Origin: Alphaproteobacteria bacterium
GTDB taxonomy: Bacteria; Pseudomonadota; Alphaproteobacteria; GCA-2731375
Direction of reading: 5' to 3'
Length of the DNA: 18,934 nucleotides
Assembly: GCA_030746295.1 (NCBI GenBank)
Contig: JASLMY010000080.1
Coordinates: 1 to 18,934 of the forward strand
The notes under the pieces were generated by a model that saw only the letters and a list, made by a program, of their open reading frames with translations, had not been told where the DNA came from and did not search any database. Positions 7,287-14,740 of this stretch are shown in pieces. Both the position numbers and the translations under genes were made by a program. The stretch's first letter is position 1; each line of letters opens with the position of its first letter.

Positions 7287-7317
7287 TTGCCATTTGCCCG
7301 GGCCTCGTTGCTATGAT
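7287..7317 (+). promoter_or_regulatory. Candidate promoter of the amidohydrolase-SDR pair
   Basis: TTGCCA at 7287-7292 and TATGAT at 7312-7317 match sigma-70 type -35 and -10 boxes (five of six in the latter), with a long 19-base spacer. Transcription would start near 7324, giving a leader of about 30 bases before ATG 7355, in which GGAAGGGG serves as ribosome site. Confidence 0.4.
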
Positions 7318-7354
7318 CGTCTGAGGACAAAGGCGAGGACGGGAAGGGGACCCC

Positions 7355-9070
7355 ATGTACGATCTGATCATTCGTGATGCGCGCATCGCTGACGGCCTGG
7401 GCGGTCCGCTCATCGAGGGCGACCTGGCGGTGAAGGACGGCCGGGTGGCGGCTGTCGGCGAGGTCGACGGCCCTGCCGCCGAGACGGTGGATGCCGAGGG
7501 CTTGGTGCTGGCGCCTGGCGCCATCGACCTGCACACCCACTACGACGCGCAGCTCACCTGGGACCAGACCGCCTCGCCGGCCGGGGCGCTCGGCGTCACC
7601 ACGGTGGTGGTCGGCAACTGCGGCTTCGGCATCGCCCCGGCGCCGCCCGACAAGCGCGACATGATCCTGGCCAACCTGGCCGAGGTGGAGGGGATGTCGC
7701 TCGAATCGCTCCAGACCGGCGTCGACTGGGGCTTCGAAAGTTTCGGCGAATACCTGGCGCTGTTACGGGCCAAGGGCGTTTATCCGAACGTCGCGGTGCT
7801 GGCCTCGCACACGGTGATGCGCACCGCGGTGATGGGTGCCGCCGGCTCGGAGCGGCCCTCGACACCCGACGAGCTGGCGGCGATGCTCGGCCTTTTCCGC
7901 GAGGCGATGGACGCAGGCGCGGTCGGCCTCGGCTCGTCCTCGAACGAGAACCACCGGGGTGCGGGCGGCATACCCATCGCCTCGCGGCTGGCCGACGATG
8001 ACGAGTTCCGCGCCTTCGCCGGAGTGCTGGGCGATTACGACCACGGTGTCTTCATGGCCACCTGCGGCGAGCAGCACGGCGTCCCCTTCATGGCGGAGAT
8101 GAGCCGAATCAGCGGCCGGCCGAGCTTCTATGCGCCGCTCTTCCATTTCTCGCACCAGCCGGAGCGGGCGATCGGCATCGTCAACGCCGCCGAGGCGGCC
8201 CGCGCCGAGGGCGTGCCGGTCTATGCCCAGGGCTCGTGCCAACCGCTCAGCCTGTCGTTCACGCTCGACCACGCCTATATCCTGAAGGCGATGGCGCCTT
8301 GGCCGGCGACCGAGGACCACGACGAGCTGCGGGCGATCTTCACCGACCCGGGCTTTCGAGACGCCTTCCGCGAAACCCTGAAGACGCCAGACAGCCAGCA
8401 TATCTTCAAGGGCCGCTGGGACTGGGTGCCGGTGACGATAACGGCACTGGCGAAGAACAAGGCGCTGGAAGGCCGCACCATCGCCGAGATCGCCGAGGAA
8501 CGCGGCGCCGACCCGCTGGACGTCTTCCTCGATCTCGGCCTGGAGGAGGACTTCGAGACTAAATACACCTTCTTTATGCTGAACATGGACGAGGACGGCG
8601 TCGCCGAGCTGTTGGTCAACGACGGCACGCTGGTCAGCCTCTCCGACGCCGGCGCCCACAACGCGCTCCTCTGCGATGCCGGCTACGCCATGTATCTCTT
8701 GGGCCATTGGGTGCGCGAGCGCGGACTCTTCGATGTGCCAACGGCGGTTCGCAAGCTGACGAGCGATCCGGCCGACGCCTACGGCATCCTCGATCGCGGC
8801 CGCCTGGTGCCGGGCGCTTGGGCCGACATGATCCTCTTCGACCCGGACACCATCACCATCACCAAGATGGAGCGCCACTTCGACCTCCCGGCCGGCGGCG
8901 AGCGGCTGTTGCGCCGGGCGCCTGGCCTCCACGGCACCTGGGTTAACGGCAGCCGGGTCTTCGACGGTGAGGCCGACCTTCGGGTGGCGGCACCGGGCCA
9001 CGTCCTGACCGAGTTCGCCAAGGGCCTGCCCAGGCTCGGCATGCCCGAGGGCGCCGTCGCGGCCGAGTGA
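7355..9070 (+). CDS. D-aminoacylase-like amidohydrolase (N-acyl-D-amino-acid deacylase family)
   Basis: A 571-residue metal-dependent hydrolase of the amidohydrolase superfamily. The beta-sandwich N-terminus (DLIIRDARIADGLG, GDLAVKDGRVAAVG) leads into the metal motif H60-x-H62 in IDLHTHYDAQ. C89 in VVGNCGFGIAP matches the metal-binding Cys typical of D-aminoacylases, and D431 in LSDAGAH is the expected catalytic Asp. At the usual T-H-x-R metal-ligand site the sequence instead reads T236-C237-G-E; H264 or H267 (FHFSH) could be the next ligand. The C-terminus returns to the sandwich (GRLVPGAWADMILFD). Family members remove acyl groups from D-amino acids or open related amide rings; the substrate here is unknown. 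GGAAGGGG precedes the ATG. The SDR-like gene follows after 52 bases. Cytoplasmic. Confidence 0.85.
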   Translation: MYDLIIRDARIADGLGGPLIEGDLAVKDGRVAAVGEVDGPAAETVDAEGLVLAPGAIDLHTHYDAQLTWDQTASPAGALGVTTVVVGNCGFGIAPAPPDKRDMILANLAEVEGMSLESLQTGVDWGFESFGEYLALLRAKGVYPNVAVLASHTVMRTAVMGAAGSERPSTPDELAAMLGLFREAMDAGAVGLGSSSNENHRGAGGIPIASRLADDDEFRAFAGVLGDYDHGVFMATCGEQHGVPFMAEMSRISGRPSFYAPLFHFSHQPERAIGIVNAAEAARAEGVPVYAQGSCQPLSLSFTLDHAYILKAMAPWPATEDHDELRAIFTDPGFRDAFRETLKTPDSQHIFKGRWDWVPVTITALAKNKALEGRTIAEIAEERGADPLDVFLDLGLEEDFETKYTFFMLNMDEDGVAELLVNDGTLVSLSDAGAHNALLCDAGYAMYLLGHWVRERGLFDVPTAVRKLTSDPADAYGILDRGRLVPGAWADMILFDPDTITITKMERHFDLPAGGERLLRRAPGLHGTWVNGSRVFDGEADLRVAAPGHVLTEFAKGLPRLGMPEGAVAAE

Positions 9071-9081
9071 CGTCGGCCGCG
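9058..9081 (+). other. Hairpin spanning the amidohydrolase stop codon
   Basis: Perfect 9-bp arms CGCGGCCGA (9058-9066) and TCGGCCGCG (9073-9081) around the loop GTGACG, which contains the TGA stop at 9068-9070. No T-run follows, so it is unlikely to be a full terminator. It lies between the amidohydrolase and the SDR-like gene and may stabilise the upstream message or reduce read-through. Confidence 0.5.
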
Positions 9082-9122
9082 CCCGCGACCCGGCAATCGC
9101 GATGACGAGGAGTTCTGAGATC

Positions 9123-9887
9123 ATGAAACCTGTCTGCCTGGTAATTGGCGCCGGGGCCGGAATCGGCGGCACTGTCGGAAGGCGCTTCGCGCAAGAGGGC
9201 TATCACGCGGTCCTGTGCCGACGTACGGACCAAGAGGGCCTGGACCGATTGGTGGAAGCCATCGAGAGCGATGGCGGCAGCGCGTCCGGCTATCTGCTCA
9301 ATGCCGTCGAGGCCGATGGTATCGAGGACCGGGTGGCTCAGGTCGAGGCCGATTTCGGCCCGATCGAGGTCGTGGTCTTCAACTTGGGCGCCCAGGTCGG
9401 GAACCGGGAGCTGAAGGATACCACGTACAAGACGTTCGAATTGGGCTGGCGGATGGCGACCTTTGCCCTCTTCCGCGTCGCATCGGCCGTCTGCCCCCTG
9501 ATGGAGGCGCGCGGCAAGGGCACGATCCTGGTGACCTCGGCGACGGCGGCGGTGCGGGGCAACAGCGGCCAGCACTCGCACGCGGCCGCCATGGGCGGGC
9601 GGCGCATGCTGTGTCAGTCGCTCAATGCCGAACTCGCGCCCAAGGGCATTCATATCGCCCATGTTCTCGTCGATGGCAGCGTCGATGCGCCAGACACATT
9701 GGGCAAGATGCTCGGTGCGGAAGGCTTCCGAAAGCTCAGGGAAAGCCGCGGGATGGAACACGACGGGCTCGTACTGCCGGACAAGGTCGCGGATACTTAC
9801 GTCCACCTCGCGCAGCAACATCGATCGACCTGGACCCATGAGCTGGACTTGCGGTCGTACTCCGACCTGCCGTGGTGGAACACCTGA
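9123..9887 (+). CDS. SDR-fold protein lacking the catalytic Tyr and Lys
   Basis: A 254-residue short-chain dehydrogenase/reductase homologue. The dinucleotide motif is intact (VIGAGAGIGG, glycines 9, 13 and 15), and the NNAG region reads FNLGA. Ser139 in VTSATAAV stands where the catalytic serine belongs. The Tyr-x-x-x-Lys pair is missing: the aligned positions are H153 and M157 in HSHAAAMGGRRML. The following helix (CQSLNAELAPKGIHIAHV) is otherwise typical. ATG 9123 is chosen over ATG 9102 because GAGGAG (9107-9112) lies upstream of it and the fold begins there. It probably forms a transcription unit with the amidohydrolase. It may bind NAD(P) without normal SDR chemistry, or use His153 instead; the exact role is unknown. 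Confidence 0.85.
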   Translation: MKPVCLVIGAGAGIGGTVGRRFAQEGYHAVLCRRTDQEGLDRLVEAIESDGGSASGYLLNAVEADGIEDRVAQVEADFGPIEVVVFNLGAQVGNRELKDTTYKTFELGWRMATFALFRVASAVCPLMEARGKGTILVTSATAAVRGNSGQHSHAAAMGGRRMLCQSLNAELAPKGIHIAHVLVDGSVDAPDTLGKMLGAEGFRKLRESRGMEHDGLVLPDKVADTYVHLAQQHRSTWTHELDLRSYSDLPWWNT

Positions 9888-9962
9888 CCTCGCCTCGGCT
9901 GATTATTTCGAAGGGTGCTGTGAGCCGGTAGTGCCGGAATGCCTTGGCGATGTCACCCGGTC

Positions 9963-10745
9963 TCAAGAGGGTCTCGTGGCGCGAAATCGGGCGACGACGA
10001 ACTCGCCGCTTTCGGCCAGTCGAAGCAAGTGGCCCCAGCTATCGCGCCAACCGTCGACGCCGTCATCCAACGATGCCTCCAATCGGTCTCGGATCGGGCC
10101 TGATTCCAGTGCCCTTAGATCCTTCCTGAGTTGCTCGGCTATCCATACCGAGCGATCGGTGATCGCCACGTCTTCGAATTCGACGGCCGCGAGGGCTGCG
10201 CGGATTTCCTCCGGCGTGGCCCAATGGTGCGCCAGCCCGGACCGCGTCGCATGTTCGGCCATCGCCTCGGAGAGCGGTCCGGATCGCCCGCGGAGCCAAT
10301 CGTTGCCGACGAGAACGCCTCTGGGCCGAAGGACACGCCGCACTTCGGCGAACAGCTCCCGCTTCTCGGGGATCTTGACGATGACGCCCATGCTGAAGAC
10401 GGCATCGAAGCTGGCGTCTTCGAAGGGGAGGGGCCCCGGGTCGACGAGGCGAAACCCGATGCGGTCGGCGACGCCTCGCGCCTGCGCCAGTTCTCTCGAC
10501 CTTTCGACCAGTTCTCTTTGAACATCGACAGCGACCACCCGCCCCGCCCCGTGATTTGCCACCAAAGCAATGGCAGGTCCCCCCAGGCCACAGCCCAAGT
10601 CCAGGATCTTCTTGCCCCGAACCTCGATGCCGCTGACGAGGGCAGCAACCTCCGCATCGCCGCCGGGCGACATGAAGCCCTGGCCCCAAATCGTCTCCAT
10701 ACCGATGAGATGGGCCTCGGCGTATTCGCCGCTCGCATCGCTCAT
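9963..10745 (-). CDS. Class I SAM-dependent methyltransferase
   Basis: A 260-residue methyltransferase. Motif I is ILDLGCGLGGPA with D49-L-G-C-G at the SAM site; the acidic residue ending strand 2 is D74 in VVAVDVQ. The post-motif segment VDPGPLPFEDASFDAVFS matches motifs II and III. The N-terminal GEYAEAHLIGMETIWGQGFMSPGG is typical of phosphoethanolamine or small-molecule N-methyltransferase-like proteins. Start ATG 10745 is chosen because similarity begins there; the longer frame from 10880 adds 45 residues of poor quality. No clear ribosome site is seen, so the start is the weak point. It is convergent with the SDR-like gene and lies 165 bases behind the GMC gene on the same strand. The methyl acceptor is unknown. 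Confidence 0.85.
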   Translation of the reverse strand: MSDASGEYAEAHLIGMETIWGQGFMSPGGDAEVAALVSGIEVRGKKILDLGCGLGGPAIALVANHGAGRVVAVDVQRELVERSRELAQARGVADRIGFRLVDPGPLPFEDASFDAVFSMGVIVKIPEKRELFAEVRRVLRPRGVLVGNDWLRGRSGPLSEAMAEHATRSGLAHHWATPEEIRAALAAVEFEDVAITDRSVWIAEQLRKDLRALESGPIRDRLEASLDDGVDGWRDSWGHLLRLAESGEFVVARFRATRPS

Positions 10746-10784
10746 GACGCGCGCCCGGTTTTTGTGAATTCCACCTGGGCCTCG

Positions 10785-10802
10785 AAGCGACATGCGTCGC
10801 TT
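10785..10802. promoter_or_regulatory. Perfect 7-bp inverted repeat upstream of the methyltransferase
   Basis: AAGCGAC (10785-10791), ATGC, GTCGCTT (10796-10802). It lies in the 165-base gap between the GMC gene and the methyltransferase start at 10745, 40 bases upstream of that start. There is no T-run on either side. It could be an operator, or a hairpin ending or processing the GMC transcript. Confidence 0.35.
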
Positions 10803-10910
10803 ACAGCGCTCGTTTCCACGCGATGCCGAAACATCATTGGTTGGTCCCCGATGATCCCAAGGCAAGTATGTCGCGGTCATAACCGGGTTCGCAACGTCGC
10901 CGGGCGGCGC

Positions 10911-12551
10911 CTAATCCGGGACGATGATCGGCTCCAGGGCCGGCTTGCCGAGCACCATGTCGGCGCCCTTCTCGCCGATCATCATGGCGCCTGCGTTGAG
11001 GTTGGCCGACAGCATCGCCGGCATGATCGAGGCGTCGATGACGCGCAGGCTCTCCATGCCCCTGACGCGCAGCTCGTCGTCGACCACGGCGGTCGGGTCC
11101 GTCTGTGGCCCCATGCGACAGGTCCCCATGACGTGGAAGGTGGTGTTGCCGACGTGGCGCGCCGCTTCCAGCAGCTCTTCGTCGGTCTGCGCCGCGTCGC
11201 CGGGCGAAGCCTCGAAGTCGATATAGGGTTTCATGGCCTGGGTGTGGATCAGCCGGCGCGCCAGCCGCATGGCGCGAACCGTCACTTGGCGGTCCGCCTC
11301 CTCAGCCAGGTAGTTCGGCTGGATCGCCGGTTTCTCGAACGGATCGGTCGAGCGCGCCCGGACCCAGCCCTTGCTCTCGGGCCGGTGCTGCCAGGCTGCG
11401 ACGGTGAAGCCCGGGTGCTCGTCCAAGAGGCCGTGCACCCCTTCTTTGTAGGTCGCCGGCGTGAAGATGAACTGCAGGTCGAGCTGCCGCGCCGTCTCGT
11501 CGGAATGCCAGAAGCCATAGACCATCGAGGGGCTCAAGTTGACGATGCTCTTGGCGCCGACGAAGTACTTGAAGATCTCGCTCACATAGTTGAAGCCCTG
11601 GGCGCGCTCGTTGATGGTCTCGGCGTTCTTCACCCGCACGCTGAAGCGGGGGGCGTAGTGGTCGCGCAGGTTCTCGCCGACACCGGCAAGCTCATGTGCC
11701 ACCTCGATCCCGAGCGACTGCAACAGGTCCGCCGGGCCGATCCCCGAGAGCTGCAACAGTTGCGGCGAGTTGATGGCACCGCCGCTCAAGATCACCTCGC
11801 GTTCGGCGCGCACTTCCACCGTCCGGCCGCCCGGTCCGCCCTTGATGTATTCGACGCCGACGGCGCGCTTGCCGTCGAGCAGGATACGGGTCGCCTGCGC
11901 CCTGGTGCGGAGCGTCAGGTTGGGACGCGACTTCGCCGGGTTCAGGAAGGCGCGCGCCGTGCTGACGCGGCGGCGCCGGTGGGCGGTGCGCTGGACGTAG
12001 GAGATGCCCTCCTGGCGGGCGCCGTTGTAGTCGGGGTTGCGGGGAATGCCGATCTCACCGGCGCCCTGCATGAAGGCTTCGCAAAGGGGGTGCGTGTAGT
12101 TGAGGTCGGTGACCGTGAGGTTGCCCTCGCGGCCCCTGAAGGTCTCGTCCGCCTCGCCGATCCGGTTCTCGCAACGGCGAAAATACGGCAGGACGTCGGC
12201 ATAGCCCCAGCCCTGGTTGCCGCGCTGTGCCCAGCCGTCGTAGTCCATCCGTTGGCCGCGGTTGTAGATGTGGCCGTTGATCGAACTGGAGCCGCCGAGC
12301 GTCTTGCCGCGCGGCACGTCGATCTGGCGCCCGCCGGTCCAGTGGCTGGGCTCCGACTGGTAGAGCCAGTTGACGCTGGGGTTGACCAGGGTCTTGATGA
12401 AGCCCGCCGGGATATGGATATAGGGGTTCCAGTCCGGCGGCCCAGCCTCCAAGAGGCAGACGCTGTGCTTGCCGTCGGCGGTCAGCCGGTTGGCCAGGAT
12501 GCAGCCGGCCGAGCCGGCGCCGACGATGACGTAGTCGTACGAGTCCGCCAA
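10911..12551 (-). CDS. GMC-family FAD-dependent oxidoreductase (choline-dehydrogenase-like)
   Basis: A 546-residue flavoprotein that would oxidise an alcohol. The FAD motif is YDYVIVGAGSAGCILANRL at the N-terminus, with LLEAGP at the end of the second strand. Both GMC signatures are present: GKTLGGSSSINGHIYNRG at 82-99, and GGAINSPQLLQLSGIG mid-protein. The catalytic pair is H473 (TTFHVMGTCRMG) and N519 (SANLNAG), spaced as in choline oxidase relatives. The start is a TTG at 12551 preceded by GGAAGGGAGGGAGAA. The frame runs upstream to 12743, but that part overlaps the neighbouring gene and is low in quality. Only 29 bases separate it from the upstream dimeric barrel gene, so the two are likely an operon. 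The alcohol substrate cannot be read from sequence. Confidence 0.92.
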   Translation of the reverse strand: MADSYDYVIVGAGSAGCILANRLTADGKHSVCLLEAGPPDWNPYIHIPAGFIKTLVNPSVNWLYQSEPSHWTGGRQIDVPRGKTLGGSSSINGHIYNRGQRMDYDGWAQRGNQGWGYADVLPYFRRCENRIGEADETFRGREGNLTVTDLNYTHPLCEAFMQGAGEIGIPRNPDYNGARQEGISYVQRTAHRRRRVSTARAFLNPAKSRPNLTLRTRAQATRILLDGKRAVGVEYIKGGPGGRTVEVRAEREVILSGGAINSPQLLQLSGIGPADLLQSLGIEVAHELAGVGENLRDHYAPRFSVRVKNAETINERAQGFNYVSEIFKYFVGAKSIVNLSPSMVYGFWHSDETARQLDLQFIFTPATYKEGVHGLLDEHPGFTVAAWQHRPESKGWVRARSTDPFEKPAIQPNYLAEEADRQVTVRAMRLARRLIHTQAMKPYIDFEASPGDAAQTDEELLEAARHVGNTTFHVMGTCRMGPQTDPTAVVDDELRVRGMESLRVIDASIMPAMLSANLNAGAMMIGEKGADMVLGKPALEPIIVPD

Positions 12552-12580
12552 TTCTCCCTCCCTTCCCGCGTCGTTGAGGC

Positions 12581-13222
12581 TCAGGCGCCCCGCACGTAGC
12601 GTCCGCTCAGGATCCGAATCCGATCCTGCAGATGGGGCCGCATCCGTTCGCTCCAGGGCGTGTCCACGGCAGCCTTCCAGGCTTCGCTTCGCGCCACCTC
12701 CGGGCTTTCCAGGTGATAGATCGCGACGTAGCGATGGCTGCACTCAGGGTCCTCGCCGGTTCGATAGCGCCGGGCCGCCAGCGTGCCCGGAACGGCGAGG
12801 AGGGCCGGAATATGCTCCTGGTCGTACCAGGCGTTGAAGTCGTCCTCGACCTCGGGCGCGACGTTTATGGCGTTGAGCAAGAGGCCGCCCGCGCCGTTGG
12901 GCGCGGCCTCGTCACCCGGCGTGATCTGCGTGCCCTCGAAGCGCAGCAGCCGTCGGGCCATCGCCGTCACCCGCTTCGACCAGACCGACAGGTTGTCGTA
13001 GGCGATGGATGTGTAGGCCTCGCTGCGCATCACCTCGATCGAGTCGAGATCGTAGGTGGCCACCGCGAGCGAGGCTTCCTCGTCGCTGAGCCAGCGCTCG
13101 CAGGCGCCGAACCCCGGCACCGCCTGACGCTCAGGAATGTGTTCCAGGTCGTACCAGTCATGGAATTCGTCGGCATGCGCGGTCGAGAAATCGAACGCGG
13201 CGACCAGCAGTCCTCTTGCCAT
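12581..13222 (-). CDS. Tandem dimeric alpha-beta barrel (EthD-like) protein
   Basis: A 213-residue protein made of two related halves. The first has EFHDWYDLEHIPERQAVPGF (about 19-38); the second has DFNAWYDQEHIPALLAVPGT about 110 residues later. Each half ends in a strand with Y-x-L-x-S/D-(I/P)-E-V-x-R-S-E-A. This is the ferredoxin-like fold of stress-responsive and EthD-type dimeric barrel proteins, here fused so that one chain may form the barrel. The W-Y-D-x-E-H-(I/L)-P signature is conserved in both. It is first in an operon with the GMC oxidoreductase; such proteins often sit in catabolic clusters, some as small-molecule isomerases or oxygenases, most uncharacterised. GGAGGAAGGG precedes the ATG. 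It is divergent from the dehalogenase-like gene with 100 bases between the two starts. Confidence 0.85.
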   Translation of the reverse strand: MARGLLVAAFDFSTAHADEFHDWYDLEHIPERQAVPGFGACERWLSDEEASLAVATYDLDSIEVMRSEAYTSIAYDNLSVWSKRVTAMARRLLRFEGTQITPGDEAAPNGAGGLLLNAINVAPEVEDDFNAWYDQEHIPALLAVPGTLAARRYRTGEDPECSHRYVAIYHLESPEVARSEAWKAAVDTPWSERMRPHLQDRIRILSGRYVRGA

Positions 13223-13260
13223 GGTGCCCTTCCTCCCGTTTCGGCGTTATCATCTCAGGC

Positions 13261-13271
13261 TGCCGACGGCA
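13261..13271. promoter_or_regulatory. Short palindrome in the divergent promoter region
   Basis: TGCCG-A-CGGCA is a perfect palindrome around a single central base, roughly midway in the 100-base gap between two divergent starts (13222 minus, 13323 plus). A shared operator is possible, but 5-bp arms in GC-rich DNA can arise by chance. No convincing -35/-10 pair was found for either direction. Confidence 0.25.
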
Positions 13272-13322
13272 TTTCCAGCCCATGAGCGCGCGCCGGCGGC
13301 GGTTTCGGGAAGGAGGTGGCGC

Positions 13323-14216
13323 ATGTTCGAAGGCTTCGAGCGATCGCGGGTCGACATCGACGGCTGCGGCATCCATGTCGTCTATGGCGGAGCGGGCCCG
13401 CCGCTGTTGATGCTGCACGGCTATCCGCAAAGCCACGTCGAATGGCACAAAGTGGCGCCCCGCCTGGCCGAGCGCTTCACTGTCGTCTGCCCCGACCTGC
13501 GCGGCTATGGCGACAGCGACAAGCCGGCGTCGTCGGATGCCGACCTCTCGACCTATTGCAAGCGCCGGACCGCCGCGGACCAGGTCGCCGTGGTGCAGGC
13601 GCTGGGCTTCGAGTCCTTTCATCTGGTGGGGCATGACCGCGGTGTGCGGGTCGGCCTGCGCCTGGCGCTGGACCATCCCGACAAGGTGCTGAGCCTGACC
13701 AACCTGGACGTCGTGCCCTCGTTGGAGGCCTTCGAGAACATGGACGCTTCGCTCGCCTTTTCCTGGTTCCATTGGAACCTGATGCGCCAGCCGTCGCCGT
13801 TGCCAGAGACCGTGTTCTCCAACAACGCGCAACTCTTCCTCGACTTCTTTCTCGACGCGTGGAGCGCGGACCGGAGCGCCTTCACCGACGAAGCCTATCA
13901 AGAATACCTACGCTGTTTCTCCGATCCCGAGACGGTCCGGGCCTGCTGCGCCGACTACCGCGGCGTCGCGCTCGACCTCGAGCACGACGCGGCCGACCGC
14001 GGCACCAAGCTCGCCTGTCCGGTGCTGGTCTTGTGGGCCGGCAACATGCCCCGGCGGCCCGGCTGGCAGACCGGCCAGGCCCTCGACATGCTGAGCGTCT
14101 GGCGCGCGCGCGCCGACGACGTCCGCGGCCGGGCGCTGGACTGCGGCCACTTCATCCCGGAAGAGCGCCCGGACGAGCTGGTCGCCGAGCTGTTGGATTT
14201 TCTACCCGCGCCGTGA
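13323..14216 (+). CDS. Alpha/beta hydrolase of the fluoroacetate/haloacetate dehalogenase type
   Basis: A 297-residue alpha/beta hydrolase. The nucleophile is an Asp, D105 in VGHDRGVRV, as in fluoroacetate dehalogenase, not the Ser of esterases. The two arginines that hold the substrate carboxylate are present (R106, R109), as are the halide-site residues H150 and W151 (FHWNLMRQPSPLPE), Y212 in ADYRG, D129 (NLDVVPS) and the base H276 (CGHFIPEE). LHGYPQ at 31-36 and PDLRGYGDSDKP at 57-68 are typical. The reaction would be hydrolytic removal of halogen from a 2-haloacid; epoxide hydrolase-like activity is the alternative. ATG 13323 has GGAAGGAGGTGGCGC directly before it. The GFA gene follows after 46 bases. 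Confidence 0.85.
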   Translation: MFEGFERSRVDIDGCGIHVVYGGAGPPLLMLHGYPQSHVEWHKVAPRLAERFTVVCPDLRGYGDSDKPASSDADLSTYCKRRTAADQVAVVQALGFESFHLVGHDRGVRVGLRLALDHPDKVLSLTNLDVVPSLEAFENMDASLAFSWFHWNLMRQPSPLPETVFSNNAQLFLDFFLDAWSADRSAFTDEAYQEYLRCFSDPETVRACCADYRGVALDLEHDAADRGTKLACPVLVLWAGNMPRRPGWQTGQALDMLSVWRARADDVRGRALDCGHFIPEERPDELVAELLDFLPAP

Positions 14217-14262
14217 CAAGAATGGCCGTCCATTCAATGGAACTGCAATCGGAGACGTCGCC

Positions 14263-14676
14263 ATGAACCCCGTCTTCACCGGCCAATGCCTCTGTGGCGC
14301 CGTTCGCTTCGAGAGCACGGCCGAACCGACCGCTCAGGCCAATTGCCACTGCGACGACTGCCGCCGCTCGGGCGGCGGCGTCTTTGCGAGCTTCGTCTTC
14401 GTGCCCGTCGAGGCACTTCGGGTCCTGCAAGGCGAGACGGCGAGCTATCAACACGCGAGCGACCGTGGCAGCACCATGACGAAAGAGTTCTGTCCACGCT
14501 GCGGCTCGCCGCTCTTCACCGCCAACAGCCGCCACCCCGAGCGGCGTGGCGTACGGGTAGGCGCGATCGACGACGCCAGCTGGTTCAAGCCTCGGGCCAA
14601 CGTCTACGTCTCGCGCAAGCTGCCATCGACACCGCTCGACGAGGCGGCTAAGGCCTTCGACGAGATGCCCGGCTGA
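14263..14676 (+). CDS. GFA/CENP-V zinc-binding family protein
   Basis: A 137-residue protein of the GFA family (glutathione-dependent formaldehyde-activating enzyme fold). All seven cysteines of the family are present: C9 and C11 (GQCLCGAV), C28, C30 and C33 (NCHCDDCRRSGG), C77 and C80 (FCPRCGSPLF). They bind a structural and a second zinc ion. Named for formaldehyde-glutathione adduct formation, most members have unknown substrates. It lies 46 bases behind the dehalogenase-type gene with GGAGAC as ribosome site, so the two are probably cotranscribed. The glutathione link matches the GST-like gene elsewhere in the window, but no direct tie is shown. Confidence 0.92.
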   Translation: MNPVFTGQCLCGAVRFESTAEPTAQANCHCDDCRRSGGGVFASFVFVPVEALRVLQGETASYQHASDRGSTMTKEFCPRCGSPLFTANSRHPERRGVRVGAIDDASWFKPRANVYVSRKLPSTPLDEAAKAFDEMPG

Positions 14677-14685
14677 CGGCCTGGC

Positions 14686-14719
14686 AAAAAAAAGAGGGCC
14701 GCGCCATAGCGCGGCCCTC
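14686..14719 (-). terminator. Intrinsic terminator of the TRAP operon
   Basis: An 11-bp perfect stem, GAGGGCCGCGC (14694-14704) and GCGCGGCCCTC (14709-14719) with loop CATA. It is preceded on the plus strand by eight A (14686-14693), which read as a U-run on minus-strand RNA. It lies 21 bases past the dctP stop. The same stem may also weakly end plus-strand transcription from the GFA gene. Confidence 0.93.
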
Positions 14720-14740
14720 GATTCGGTGTGGTTTCTTGGT

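Larger units (their letters stand above)
7055..7354. other. Divergent control region between the export operon and the amidohydrolase gene
   Basis: This 300-base gap holds no convincing gene. It contains a large inverted repeat (7189-7243) with smaller stems inside it, and a likely plus-strand promoter (7287-7317). It must also contain the promoter of the minus-strand export operon, for which no clear -35/-10 pair was found. Confidence 0.7.

Noticed and set aside
9888..9962. Possible terminator between the convergent SDR and methyltransferase genes
   Set aside because: Only a 4-bp CCGG repeat was found, with no T-run.
10746..10880. 45-residue N-terminal extension of the methyltransferase
   Set aside because: Basic, unordered sequence with no ribosome site; it covers the hairpin at 10785-10802.
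10131..12599. 822-codon plus-strand open frame opposite the GMC and methyltransferase genes
   Set aside because: Low-complexity V, A, D and H composition and no motif; the minus-strand genes carry complete FAD and SAM motifs.
12552..12743. 64-residue N-terminal extension of the GMC protein
   Set aside because: Overlaps the barrel gene, has no ribosome site at 12743, and the family begins right after the TTG start.
13137..13322. 62-residue N-terminal extension of the dehalogenase-type hydrolase
   Set aside because: Overlaps the divergent barrel gene; ATG 13323 has a near-perfect ribosome site and fits the family length.
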